A stretch of DNA of 64,000 bases from Blastocatellia bacterium. Its GTDB lineage: Bacteria > Acidobacteriota > Blastocatellia > HR10. Numbering within the stretch: position 1 is the first letter of the stretch; the number at the start of each line of letters is the position of its first letter. Shown piece by piece: positions 43,745 to 53,181 of this stretch. The stretch spans positions 1 through 64,000 of the forward strand of contig JANWYV010000015.1 in NCBI GenBank assembly GCA_025055075.1, written 5' to 3'. Under the pieces are notes generated by a model. It did no database searches. It had not been told where the DNA came from and saw only the letters and a program-made list of their open reading frames with translations. A program made the translations under genes and the position numbers.

Positions 43745-46621
43745 ATGGCGAGGAAGTGGTGGGGTCTGACGCTCGCTCTTCTCCTCAGTGCGTCGCCTCT
43801 CCTTGTGTTCGCTCAGGAGATCACAGGGAATATCAATGGGCGCGTCACGGATGAGAAGGGCGATCCGATTCATGGCGTGAAGGTCACGCTGACGAGTCCC
43901 GTGCTGATGGGCGAGCGAGTGACGACGACGAGCGAACTGGGCACGTATGCGTTCACGGCTTTGCCTCCGGGCATGTACACGCTCAAGTTCGAGGCGCAAG
44001 GGTTCAGGACGCTCATCCGCACGGACATCGAGGTCCGCGTGGGATTCACAGCGACCATCAACGCGAAACTTGACGTCGCGGCCATCGAGGAGACCGTGAC
44101 GGTCGTCGGTGAGACGCCGATCCTGGACGTCTCGACGACGCAGGTGGGCGTCAACTATACGGAGCGATTGCTGAAGGAACTGCCGACAGCGCGCGACATC
44201 TGGGTGACGCTGGCGATGACGCCGGGCGTCACGATGGTCGGGCGGCATGATGTTGGAGGCTCGACGGCGGGGACGCAGACGGCCTATCGGAACTACGGCG
44301 CGCGAGGCCAGAACTGGCCGAACATTGACGGTGTGATTACGGCCGAAGGTTCGGAGGCAGCCGGATTCTACTACGACTACGGTGCGTTCACTGAGATGCA
44401 GATTGTGGCGGCCTCGAACAGCGCGGAGGTTCCCGTTCCCGGCACTTTCATCAACACGGTCATCAAGACTGGGACCAATGAATTTCACGGCGACCTCTAC
44501 GTGGACTACGAGCGCGAGGGGTGGAATTCCGATAACGTGAAAGGGCGGAGCTACAAGTTGCCCACGGGGGCCGTCCTCCCGCTTGTGGACATGGGCATCC
44601 CGCGCGCGGCGAAGATCAAGCTCTACAACGACTGGAACGCGAATGTAGGCGGGCGGATCATTCGTGATAAGCTCTGGTGGTTCGCTTCCTGGCGCGATCA
44701 GCGCAATCATGCTGGCGCGCTCGGATGGGTCTCGCCGAAAGGAGAAAAGGACTTCTTCCCCACGCGCTTGCAGAATCAGACGATCAAGCTGACGTATCAG
44801 CTCACGTCGAAGAATACGATCCACTGGTTCGCACAAGGCGGGCGCAAGATCCAACCCTATCGGAATTGGCTCGCGCCGGCTCCGGATCGGTTCACCTCTC
44901 CTGATGCCGTCGCCAATCAAGACTCCTGGTCTTGGGCTGGGAAGATCCAGTGGGTTTCCACGCTCACCCCGAAGGTGTTGCTGGACGTGAACGTCGGACA
45001 CATGGGCTACGACTGGCCGCAACGGCCGTATAGCAATCGGCCGCGCTACCGCGACTTCAACAACTCGCTCTTTCAAATCGGTCCGCCTGAAGGCGCGTTC
45101 TTCCTGAACGAGCAGCGACGCTGGCAGTGGCAAGGTCATCTCTCCTGGCGCGTGGATAATTTCCTGCGCGGGAGCCATAACTTGAAGTTCGGCATCTGGC
45201 GGCTTTTCGAAGCCCGACGACGAACGGAATACGGCGTCTGGGCGGGCAATGCGCGCGACGTCGTCTATTGGTTCCGCGGCTGCACGGGCGTGGCCCCGAA
45301 CCTCTCCTGCGATACGGCGACCCCGGTCGAGATCCGGCAGTACAACTATCCGTGGTTCTTCCATCACGGGCTGCACACGACGTCGTTCTTCGTGCAGGAC
45401 GGATGGGAGTTGGGACGACATCTCCGGCTCAATCTCGGGATGCGTCTGGATAGCTATCGCAATTTCTGGCGAGATCAGAAGCAGCCGGCGGGCCGCTTCC
45501 AACAGGAATACGTGATCCCGAAAAACGATGACGTGCTCAGTTGGACGAGCGTTGCTCCGCGCTTGGGTCTGGCCTGGGACCTGTTTGGCGACACGAAGAC
45601 CGTGATCCGCCTGAGCTATGGGCGTTATTACTTCAATCCGAGCACGGACATCGTGGCGGCGGTGAATCCCTCGACGCTCACTTACAAGCGATTCGCCTGG
45701 AACGACAGGAACGGCGATCGCGATTGGTCGCCCGATGAGTTGACGCTGATTGACGTCGTGGGCGGACAAAATCGTAGGCTCGATCCGAATGTCAAGCATC
45801 CCTACACGGATGAATTCACGGCGGGGATCGAGCGCGAGCTCATGCGCGATCTCTCGGTCCGCTTCAACTTCGTGCGGAAGTTCGAGAAGAATCGGTGGAC
45901 GAGCTTTCCGCTCCACGCCCCCTTCTCGGCTTACAATGTGCCGGTGACGGTGACCGATCCCGGACGCGATGGGCGGGTTGGGACGGCAGACGATCGTCAG
46001 ATCACGCTCTACGATATTGATGATCCGGCGCGGCTGGCGAATCCGCGATTCCTCATCGCGACGAATCCGGCTTATCAGAATAACTTCGCGGCTTACGAGA
46101 TCGAGGTCCTCAAGCGGATGTCGCGGCGGTGGATGCTGCTCACTGGGTACACGATCCAGAAGCTCAACGGGTGGACCGAGGGGATCAACGATCAGTATCC
46201 GACCAATCCGAATGCGCTGCTCAACAGCGCGCGTCACACCTGGGAATGGCTCTACAAGCTGCAGGGGATTTACGAGTTGCCCTGGGGCTTCCAGTTCAGT
46301 ACCGTCTTCAAGCACCAACGGGGTGATCCTTATCGGCGAACGTTTGCCGCCACGCTTCCGAGGCTGCGGACCGTCACTGTCGCGACCGAGGGATTTGATT
46401 CCGGCCTGCGCTTGCCGAACGTGAACATTTGGGACGTGCGCCTCATGAAACGCTTCCGGATCGCCGAGCGGCATCGCCTTGATGCGATGTTCGACCTCTT
46501 CAACGTGCTCAATGCGAACACGCCGCTGGAGGTCGTGACGACGACGGGGGCGCGCTTCGGACAACCGACGCGTATCCTGGGGCCGCGCGTCTTCCGCTTG
46601 GCGTTCCGATATTCGTTCTGA
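43745..46621 (+). CDS. TonB-dependent receptor, OAR-like, with carboxypeptidase-regulatory domain
   Basis: 958 residues. Signal peptide (about 1-24), a carboxypeptidase-regulatory-like domain (about 25-105: ITGNINGRVTDEKGDPIHGV), a plug (about 115-235: ETVTVVGETPILDVSTTQVG, GARGQNWPNIDGV) and a 22-strand-type barrel ending in the aromatic tail LAFRYSF. This layout is typical of Acidobacteriota, which have many such receptors. It should import a large substrate with energy from TonB/ExbBD; the neighbouring peptidase-like genes hint at peptides (inference). Its own promoter lies upstream, with GGAGGGAGG before the ATG. Confidence 0.93.
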   Translation: MARKWWGLTLALLLSASPLLVFAQEITGNINGRVTDEKGDPIHGVKVTLTSPVLMGERVTTTSELGTYAFTALPPGMYTLKFEAQGFRTLIRTDIEVRVGFTATINAKLDVAAIEETVTVVGETPILDVSTTQVGVNYTERLLKELPTARDIWVTLAMTPGVTMVGRHDVGGSTAGTQTAYRNYGARGQNWPNIDGVITAEGSEAAGFYYDYGAFTEMQIVAASNSAEVPVPGTFINTVIKTGTNEFHGDLYVDYEREGWNSDNVKGRSYKLPTGAVLPLVDMGIPRAAKIKLYNDWNANVGGRIIRDKLWWFASWRDQRNHAGALGWVSPKGEKDFFPTRLQNQTIKLTYQLTSKNTIHWFAQGGRKIQPYRNWLAPAPDRFTSPDAVANQDSWSWAGKIQWVSTLTPKVLLDVNVGHMGYDWPQRPYSNRPRYRDFNNSLFQIGPPEGAFFLNEQRRWQWQGHLSWRVDNFLRGSHNLKFGIWRLFEARRRTEYGVWAGNARDVVYWFRGCTGVAPNLSCDTATPVEIRQYNYPWFFHHGLHTTSFFVQDGWELGRHLRLNLGMRLDSYRNFWRDQKQPAGRFQQEYVIPKNDDVLSWTSVAPRLGLAWDLFGDTKTVIRLSYGRYYFNPSTDIVAAVNPSTLTYKRFAWNDRNGDRDWSPDELTLIDVVGGQNRRLDPNVKHPYTDEFTAGIERELMRDLSVRFNFVRKFEKNRWTSFPLHAPFSAYNVPVTVTDPGRDGRVGTADDRQITLYDIDDPARLANPRFLIATNPAYQNNFAAYEIEVLKRMSRRWMLLTGYTIQKLNGWTEGINDQYPTNPNALLNSARHTWEWLYKLQGIYELPWGFQFSTVFKHQRGDPYRRTFAATLPRLRTVTVATEGFDSGLRLPNVNIWDVRLMKRFRIAERHRLDAMFDLFNVLNANTPLEVVTTTGARFGQPTRILGPRVFRLAFRYSF

Positions 46622-46633
46622 AAAGACGGACTC

Positions 46634-46677
46634 ATCGGTCGCCCGGCCACGGGCGACCGATGGCGCCCATATGGGCG
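46634..46677 (+). terminator. Perfect 11-bp hairpin plus adjoining 14-bp palindrome after the TonB receptor gene
   Basis: ATCGGTCGCCC (46634-46644) pairs with GGGCGACCGAT (46651-46661); 2 bases on is the palindrome CGCCCATATGGGCG (46664-46677). There is no T-tract, so it may be a Rho-linked or mRNA-stabilising structure rather than an intrinsic terminator. Confidence 0.5.
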
Positions 46678-46780
46678 ATCTCAGATATGGCAGCGAGCGC
46701 CGCGTCTTACAGGGGATGAGTCGGTCTCGCTGCCGATTTTTCTCTTCTCGAGGACCTCGTCAGGGAAAGGAGGGGAAACG

Positions 46781-48334
46781 ATGAAGATGACGCGGAAGGA
46801 ATTCCTGGAGTTCACCGGTCGGGCGATGATGGGCGCGCTCGTCGCACCCGACTTCTTCCATTTCTTGGAGGCGCCGCGCGGGTTCATCGAGGACATCCTC
46901 GAATCGCCGCGCGTGAAGAAGATCCACAAGTACATCGAGGAGCACAAGGAACAGCACATCGCCAAAATCCAGCGCGATCTCCGGCAGCCTTCGGTGAGCA
47001 GTTGGAACATGGGAATTCAGGAGATGGCCGAGCTGATGCGGGAGTCGTTCAAGGAGCTGGGCTGCAAAGAAGCGGAGCTGGTCAAGACGGACGGATATCC
47101 GGGCGTCTGGGCCTGGTACGATGCGGGCGCGCCGAAGACGATCTCGACCTACATGATGTACGATACGCAGCCCTTTGACGAGAAGGAGTGGTCGTCGCCA
47201 CCGCTGGCGGCCAATCGGGTGAAGATGGATCCGTTCGGCGAGGTGATCATCGCGCGAGGGGCGATCAATTCCAAGGGACCAAACCGCATGTTCCTGAACG
47301 CGTGCGAGGCGATCATCGCCTGCGAGGGGAAGCTGCCCGTCAACATCATGTTCACGTGCGATGGGGAAGAGGAGCAGGGGAGTCCCCACTTCCATCAGGT
47401 GCTCGCTCCGTATATCTCCCGCCTCAAGACATGTCGGGCGCATTTGAGCGCCGGTCCGTCGCAGAATCGCGAGGGATTCGTCAACATGTATCTGGGCAAT
47501 AAGGGGATCGCCTACGTGGAGCTGGAATGTCACGGCCGGTACTGGGGGCGAGGACCACAGCGCATGCCCATTCATTCGAGTCGCAAAGCGATTCTCGACA
47601 GTCCTGTCTGGCGCTTGGTGAAAGCCCTCTCGACGATGGTGGACGAGACGGGCAATAAGATTCTGATCGAGGGGTACTACGACGCCATCGTCCCGCCGAC
47701 GGAGGAAGAAGTGATGCTCGTCAACACATTGATCGCGCGATTCGGTGAGCGCGCGCTCGCCTCCGAGCGGGAGAACGTGAAGGTATGGATGAACGATTGG
47801 TCGGCGGCCGAGGCGATCTGGCATCTCGTCTTCGATACGACGCTTAACATCAACGGCATCTGGGCGGGCTACACGGGTCCGGGCTCGGCGACGATCCTGC
47901 CGGAGAAGGCCGCCGTGAAAATTGATAGCCGTCTCGTCCCGAATCAGGTGATTGATGAACAGATCGCGCTCATTCGCCGTCATCTCGATAAGCACGGCTT
48001 CAGCGACATCAAGATGACGAAACTCGGTGGCGGCGATGAGTGGTCGCGCACGAGCGTTCGCGCGCCGGTCGTCCAAGCGGTGCTCTCCGTGTACAAACAT
48101 TACGGGATTGAGCCCGCGATCTGGCCGCGTTCGGCCGGCTCGAGCCCGCAGGCACAATATACGCGCCCACCGCTCAATCTTCCCGCGTGCTCGGGCGGAC
48201 TCGGTCATGGCGGTCGCGCGCACGCCATTGACGAGTATTTGGTGATCGAGGGCAACGATCGTGTGGCCGGACTTGTCAAAGCCGAGCAGTCTATTGTAGA
48301 CATCCTCTTCGCGTATGCCTATTGGCCGGAGTAG
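46781..48334 (+). CDS. M20-family metallopeptidase-like protein with atypical metal site
   Basis: 517 residues with the M20 fold: catalytic/metal strand at about 125-135, the dimerisation domain at about 245-395, and a return to the first domain. Canonical positions differ: the first metal motif reads YMMYDTQP where GHxDxxP is usual (His replaced by Met), and the bridging Asp region reads RGAINSKG where GRGxSDDKG is usual (Asp replaced by Asn). The general-base Glu pair (CDGEEEQGS) and a late histidine (GGRAHAIDEY) remain. The start has a hydrophobic but arginine-poor leader. It may be a changed hydrolase subfamily or a non-enzymatic relative. It lies between a TonB receptor and a BNR-repeat protein. 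Confidence 0.85.
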   Translation: MKMTRKEFLEFTGRAMMGALVAPDFFHFLEAPRGFIEDILESPRVKKIHKYIEEHKEQHIAKIQRDLRQPSVSSWNMGIQEMAELMRESFKELGCKEAELVKTDGYPGVWAWYDAGAPKTISTYMMYDTQPFDEKEWSSPPLAANRVKMDPFGEVIIARGAINSKGPNRMFLNACEAIIACEGKLPVNIMFTCDGEEEQGSPHFHQVLAPYISRLKTCRAHLSAGPSQNREGFVNMYLGNKGIAYVELECHGRYWGRGPQRMPIHSSRKAILDSPVWRLVKALSTMVDETGNKILIEGYYDAIVPPTEEEVMLVNTLIARFGERALASERENVKVWMNDWSAAEAIWHLVFDTTLNINGIWAGYTGPGSATILPEKAAVKIDSRLVPNQVIDEQIALIRRHLDKHGFSDIKMTKLGGGDEWSRTSVRAPVVQAVLSVYKHYGIEPAIWPRSAGSSPQAQYTRPPLNLPACSGGLGHGGRAHAIDEYLVIEGNDRVAGLVKAEQSIVDILFAYAYWPE

Positions 48335-48419
48335 GGAGAAGTGAGTCGGGGGGGGATGTCCACCTGTGAGGATCATCCCCTCCGGCCAAAGGCGAGTCTT
48401 CGCTTGAAGGAGGAGGGGT

Positions 48420-51400
48420 ATGTTGATCTTGCCGATGAGGATTCGTCGAAAGTTTCTCGGGCTTCTTTGTTGTGCCCTCCTTGTGGGAGGGATTCAGCCG
48501 CTCCTGTCCCCCTCGGCGTTGGGAACAGCTCAGGAGCGCGCGGTCCGCTATGATCCGAAGCTCTATCAAGCGTTGCAGTGGCGCTTGATCGGACCGTTTC
48601 GCGGCGGGCGCGTGACGGCCGTCGCCGGAGTACCCAGTCAACCGATGACCTTCTACATGGGCGCGACGGGAGGTGGGGTTTGGAAGACCGAAGACGGAGG
48701 CATGACCTGGCGGAATATCTCCGATGGCTATTTCAAGACCGGTTCGATCGGCGCGATCGCTGTCGCTGATTCGGATCCGAACGTCATCTATGTCGGCACG
48801 GGCGAGGCCTGTCCGCGCGGTAACGTCTCGCACGGCGACGGCGTGTACAAATCCACCGATGGGGGGAAGACATGGGTGAACGTGGGACTCCGCGATACGC
48901 GCCATATCGCGCGGATTCGTATCCACCCGCAGAATCCGGATCTCGTCTACGTCGCGGCGCTCGGGCACATCTTCGGCCCCAATGAGGAACGCGGCATCTT
49001 CCGTTCCAAGGATGGAGGGAAGACGTGGGAAAGAGTGCTCTACGTGGACGAGCGGACAGGAGCGATTGATCTCGCCATGGATCCGACCAATCCCCGCATC
49101 CTCTATGCCGCATTCTGGCAAGCCTTGCGTCAGCCCTGGACGTTCGTGAGCGGTGGTCCTGGCAGCGGACTCTACAAGACGACCGATGGAGGCGATACGT
49201 GGATCAAGCTGACGAATGGCCTTCCGCAGGGGATCAAAGGGCGCATTGGCGTCGCCGTCTCCCCCGCGCGGCCGGATCGCGTGTGGGCGATTGTAGAAGC
49301 GGAGGATGGAGGCGTCTTTCGCTCCGATGACGGCGGGCGCAGTTGGCGGCTCGTGAATAAGGAGCGAAAGTTGCGCCAGCGCGCGTGGTACTATTCGCAC
49401 ATCTACGCCGATCCGAAGGACCCCGACACGGTCTACGTCCTCAACGTGCAGTTCTTCAAGTCCATTGATGGGGGGCGAACGTTCGACATCGTCATTCGCG
49501 CACCGCATGCGGATCATCACGATCTCTGGATCAATCCGAACAATCCGCTGATCATGGTCAATGGCAACGATGGTGGGGCGAACGTCACGTTCAACGGGGG
49601 ACAGACGTGGTCGCCGCAGAGCAATCAGCCGACGGCGCAGTTCTATCGCGTGGCTGTGGACAATCGGTTTCCGTACTACGTGTACGGTGCGCAGCAGGAC
49701 AATACAACCGTTGCGATCGCCAGCCGCACGACGGGTCCGGGCATTGATCGGCCCGATTGGTATCCGGTCGGCGGGGGCGAGAGCGGTCACATCGCTCCCG
49801 ATCCCCGCGATCCCCATATTGTCTACGCGGGCAGCTATGGCGGACTCATTACTCGATACGACCATCGCACGCGACAGGCGCGCAACATCACGGCCTGGCC
49901 GCAAACGGCCGTGGGCGAAGCGGCCAAGGATCTGAAATATCGGTTTCAGTGGAACGCACCCATTCTCATCTCGCCGCACGATCCGAGGGTCCTCTATCAC
50001 GCGGCACAGGTGCTGTTGAAGTCCACGGACGAGGGACAGACGTGGCAGGAGATCAGCCCTGATCTCACGCGCAACGACAAGACCAAACAGGATTATTCCG
50101 GGGGACCGATCACGCGGGACAACACGGGCGTCGAAGTCTACGGCACGATCTTCGCCTTGGCAGAATCGCCGCGTCAGGCTGGCGTCATTTGGGCGGGCAC
50201 CGATGACGGACTCGTTTGGGTCACCCGCAATGGGGGGAAGAATTGGGAGAATGTGACGCCGAAGGAAATGCCTGAGTGGGGGACGGTCAACACGGTCGAA
50301 GCCTCTCCGCACGATCCGGCGACGGCCTATATCGCCGTACATCGCTATCGGCTCGACGACTATCGGCCCTACATCTTCAAGACGAACGATTACGGGAAGA
50401 CGTGGAAGAAGATCACGCGTGGCCTGCCCGAGAATGATTTCGTGCGCGTTGTGCGTGAAGATCCGGTGCGACGCGGCCTCCTCTATGCGGGGACGGAGAC
50501 GGGCGTCTACGTCTCCTTCGACGATGGGGAGACGTGGCAATCATTGCAACTGAATCTGCCGGTCGTCCCGATCCATGACCTCGTGGTGAAGGACACGGAT
50601 TTGGTGGCGGCGACGCACGGGCGCTCGTTCTGGATCTTGGATGATCTGACGCCGCTCCGCGAGCTGACGGATGCCGTTGCGCAAGCGGACGTTCACCTCT
50701 TCACTCCGCGTCCCACCTATCGTATGGAGGGAGGGAGCGCCGATATTCCGGGCATGGGGAAGAATCCGCCCAACGGCGTGATCGTCCACTACGTCTTCAA
50801 GCAAAAGCCCGAGGGCGAGGTGAAGCTCGAATTCCTCGACGCGCGCGGCAATGTCATTCGGACGTTCAGCAGTCGCGCTCGTGAGGAAGAAACGCCGCCA
50901 CCGCCGATGGCGGAATTCCTTGGGACGGGACCGACGCCGCAACGCGTTCCCGCTGAGGCCGGCATGAACCGATTCGTATGGGATTTGCGATATCCCGATC
51001 CCGTGCGAGTGCCGGGTGCGGTCACATGGGGGAGCGCGCGGGGGCCAAGAGTCGTGCCGGGCACATATCAGGTGCGTCTCACCGTCGGGGGGAAGACGCT
51101 CGTGCGCTCTTTCGAGGTGAGAAAGGATCCGCGTGTGACGACGACGCTGGAGGAGCTGCAGGAGCAGTTTGATCTGCTCATGCAGATTCGCAATGCGATC
51201 AATGATGTTCATACGGCGGTGAATCAACTGCGCGATGTGAAGCGCCAGCTCGAGGAATTGACCAAGCGCCTGGGCAATCATCCGCAGGGGCGGACGCTCG
51301 CCGATTCGGCCCGCGCGCTTCAGGAGCGGCTCACGCGCATTGAGGAAGAATTGTTGCAGACGCGGAACGAGGCGCCGCAAGATCCGCTCAACTTCCCACC

Positions 51401-51620
51401 CAAACTCAACAATCAATTGATCACGCTCTATGGCGTTGTGGCGAGCGCTGACGCGCGTCCGACGGCGGCTGCTCGAGCGCGCTGGGAGGAGTTGAAGGCG
51501 CAGGTCGCGCGACAGCTCGGTGATCTTCGCCAGGTTTTGGATCGCGATCTCGCGGATTTGAACAGGCGCATGAGGGATTCGGGCATTTCGCCCGTCTTCG
51601 TCACAGCGCCTCAGCAGTGA
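48420..51620 (+). CDS. Secreted sortilin/VPS10-like BNR-repeat (glycosyl-hydrolase-like) protein
   Basis: 1066 residues. Signal peptide (about 1-37), then at least seven BNR/Asp-box repeats (GVWKTEDGGMTW, GVYKSTDGGKTW, GIFRSKDGGKTW, GLYKTTDGGDTW and so on) forming a beta-propeller (about 50-760). A beta domain (about 780-910) and a helical C-terminal segment (about 920-1010, with coiled-coil features) complete it. Such proteins are annotated as glycosyl hydrolases, but the sialidase catalytic residues are not evident; ligand binding is more likely. GGAGGAGGGG precedes the ATG at 48420. Confidence 0.9.
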   Translation: MLILPMRIRRKFLGLLCCALLVGGIQPLLSPSALGTAQERAVRYDPKLYQALQWRLIGPFRGGRVTAVAGVPSQPMTFYMGATGGGVWKTEDGGMTWRNISDGYFKTGSIGAIAVADSDPNVIYVGTGEACPRGNVSHGDGVYKSTDGGKTWVNVGLRDTRHIARIRIHPQNPDLVYVAALGHIFGPNEERGIFRSKDGGKTWERVLYVDERTGAIDLAMDPTNPRILYAAFWQALRQPWTFVSGGPGSGLYKTTDGGDTWIKLTNGLPQGIKGRIGVAVSPARPDRVWAIVEAEDGGVFRSDDGGRSWRLVNKERKLRQRAWYYSHIYADPKDPDTVYVLNVQFFKSIDGGRTFDIVIRAPHADHHDLWINPNNPLIMVNGNDGGANVTFNGGQTWSPQSNQPTAQFYRVAVDNRFPYYVYGAQQDNTTVAIASRTTGPGIDRPDWYPVGGGESGHIAPDPRDPHIVYAGSYGGLITRYDHRTRQARNITAWPQTAVGEAAKDLKYRFQWNAPILISPHDPRVLYHAAQVLLKSTDEGQTWQEISPDLTRNDKTKQDYSGGPITRDNTGVEVYGTIFALAESPRQAGVIWAGTDDGLVWVTRNGGKNWENVTPKEMPEWGTVNTVEASPHDPATAYIAVHRYRLDDYRPYIFKTNDYGKTWKKITRGLPENDFVRVVREDPVRRGLLYAGTETGVYVSFDDGETWQSLQLNLPVVPIHDLVVKDTDLVAATHGRSFWILDDLTPLRELTDAVAQADVHLFTPRPTYRMEGGSADIPGMGKNPPNGVIVHYVFKQKPEGEVKLEFLDARGNVIRTFSSRAREEETPPPPMAEFLGTGPTPQRVPAEAGMNRFVWDLRYPDPVRVPGAVTWGSARGPRVVPGTYQVRLTVGGKTLVRSFEVRKDPRVTTTLEELQEQFDLLMQIRNAINDVHTAVNQLRDVKRQLEELTKRLGNHPQGRTLADSARALQERLTRIEEELLQTRNEAPQDPLNFPPKLNNQLITLYGVVASADARPTAAARARWEELKAQVARQLGDLRQVLDRDLADLNRRMRDSGISPVFVTAPQQ

Positions 51621-51663
51621 TCGTCTCTTCAAAGCGTTCCCTCGCCTCGTCCACGCCCTCCGC

Positions 51664-51701
51664 GAGGCCTCTCTTCGGAGGCGATGCCGGGGAGAGGCCT
51701 C
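51664..51701 (+). terminator. Hairpin after the sortilin-like gene
   Basis: GAGGCCTCTC (51664-51673) pairs perfectly with GAGAGGCCTC (51692-51701), followed by a mildly T-rich stretch (GTTCAGTTGCCTTTCC). Confidence 0.55.
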
Positions 51702-51707
51702 GTTCAG

Positions 51708-51736
51708 TTGCCTTTCCTCTTCGCCTGTGCTAGCTT
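51708..51736 (+). promoter_or_regulatory. Weak promoter candidate for the surE operon
   Basis: TTGCCT (51708-51713), 17 bases and TAGCTT (51731-51736) with an upstream TGC (extended -10 like). Confidence 0.35.
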
Positions 51737-51770
51737 TGCTCGCTCAACGAGAACGCGACCATGAGGGAGT

Positions 51771-52544
51771 ATGCCGAGGATTCTCATCACGAATGACGAC
51801 GGGATTCATTCCGAGGGGATTCGGAAATTGGAGGAGAAATTGCGGGCGGTGGGCGAGGTCATTGTCGTTGCTCCCTCCCATGAGATGAGCGCCGCCTCAC
51901 ATGCCTTGACGCTCGGGCGTCCGCTCCGCATTGACCGCATTGATGATCGCCATTTCGCCGTGGATGGGACCCCCACCGATTGCGTGACGCTCGCTATGGC
52001 GACGATCCTGCGCGAAGCTCCGCCGGACATCATCGTCTCCGGGATCAATCACGGAGGGAACCTCGGTGACGATGTGCTCTATTCGGGGACGGTTGCGGGA
52101 GCTATGGAAGCGCTCGTTTACGGTCTGCCGGGCGTGGCCATCTCTCAAGTGGGGCGCGGTGAAGTCGATTTCGAACCGGCGGCGCAATTCGCCGCGCAGT
52201 TGGTGCGCAAGGTCCTGGCCCACGGGCTGCCGGAGCGCACGGTCTTGAACGTGAACGTCCCGCGCGGACCGATCCGCGGTGTGCGCCTCACCCATCAGGG
52301 GACGCGCGTCGCGCGCATTCGCATCCATGAGGGGGTTGATCCGCGTGGACGTCGGTATTACTGGATCGGCGAAGAACATGCCGAGTGGAATCACGAAGAG
52401 ATGAGCGACTACGAGGCCATCCGAGAGGGGTACATTTCGATCACCCCGTTGCACAATAACCTGACGAACTTTCGCGCCTTGGAGGAATTACACTCCTGGG
52501 CCGCCCTCACCGATGAGCTTGCTCTCCCCGAACCGAAACGGTGA
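51771..52544 (+). CDS. surE: 5'/3'-nucleotidase SurE
   Basis: 257 residues, family length. The metal cluster ligands Asp9/Asp10 (ITNDDG), Ser at about 40 (PSHEMSAAS) and Asn at about 93 (SGINHGGNLGDDVLYSGTVAGAMEA) are all present. It removes phosphate from nucleoside monophosphates and helps survival in stress. Together with pcm, overlapping by 32 bases, it forms the surE-pcm unit known in many bacteria. Confidence 0.97.
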   Translation: MPRILITNDDGIHSEGIRKLEEKLRAVGEVIVVAPSHEMSAASHALTLGRPLRIDRIDDRHFAVDGTPTDCVTLAMATILREAPPDIIVSGINHGGNLGDDVLYSGTVAGAMEALVYGLPGVAISQVGRGEVDFEPAAQFAAQLVRKVLAHGLPERTVLNVNVPRGPIRGVRLTHQGTRVARIRIHEGVDPRGRRYYWIGEEHAEWNHEEMSDYEAIREGYISITPLHNNLTNFRALEELHSWAALTDELALPEPKR

Positions 52545-53181
52545 TCCTTACGCCCGCGCGCGGCATCGCATGGTGGAACGATTGCGGGAGAAGGGGATTC
52601 GCGATCCGCGCGTCCTGGAGGCGATGGAGCGCGTCCCTCGACATCTCTTCGTGGAAGAGGCTCTCTGGCCACGAGCGTATGACGATCACCCGCTGCCGAT
52701 CGGCTATGGGCAGACGATCTCGCAACCGTATATAGTGGCGCGAATGACCGAGCTGCTGGAGGTCAGACCGGGCGATCGCGTGTTGGAGGTCGGTGCGGGA
52801 TCGGGCTATCAGACAGCGATCCTCGCCACCTTAGGAGCGCAGGTCTACGCCGTCGAGCGCATTCCGGAATTGGCCGCACGCGCGCAGGCTCGACTGGAAG
52901 CGCTTGGGATTCCTAACGTCGTGATCCGAGCCTTCGATGGGACGCTTGGATGGCCGGAGATGGCGCCCTTTGATGGCATCCTCGTTGCCGCCGCAAGTCC
53001 CACCGTTCCGCAACCGTATCTCGAGCAGCTCGCTATCGGAGGACGACTCGTCATGCCTATTGGGGATGAGACGTATCAACGGCTCATGCGCTTGATCAAG
53101 GGGGAGCACGAGAACGTCGTGGAATGGCATGGTGGGTGCGTGTTCGTCAAGCTCATCGGACGATACGGATGGACGGAATGA
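52513..53181 (+). CDS. pcm: Protein-L-isoaspartate O-methyltransferase
   Basis: 222 residues. PCMT signatures: PLPIGYGQTISQPYIVARM and the SAM-binding VLEVGAGSGYQTAILA (about 94-109). It repairs isoaspartyl damage in ageing proteins, which is valuable at high temperature. It starts inside surE and ends in ATGA shared with the next gene, so the three are translationally coupled. Confidence 0.96.
   Translation: MSLLSPNRNGDPYARARHRMVERLREKGIRDPRVLEAMERVPRHLFVEEALWPRAYDDHPLPIGYGQTISQPYIVARMTELLEVRPGDRVLEVGAGSGYQTAILATLGAQVYAVERIPELAARAQARLEALGIPNVVIRAFDGTLGWPEMAPFDGILVAAASPTVPQPYLEQLAIGGRLVMPIGDETYQRLMRLIKGEHENVVEWHGGCVFVKLIGRYGWTE

Noticed and set aside
43574-46564. About 1000-codon open frame on the minus strand opposite the TonB receptor, in frame with the MFS/spermidine-synthase fusion.
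   Set aside because: Its protein is Arg/His/Pro-rich without any domain, and it mirrors the codons of the receptor. Long antisense frames arise here because TTA, CTA and TCA codons are rare in these genes.
48291-50540. 749-codon open frame opposite the sortilin-like gene.
   Set aside because: Low-complexity charged sequence with no motif; the sense strand has clear BNR repeats.
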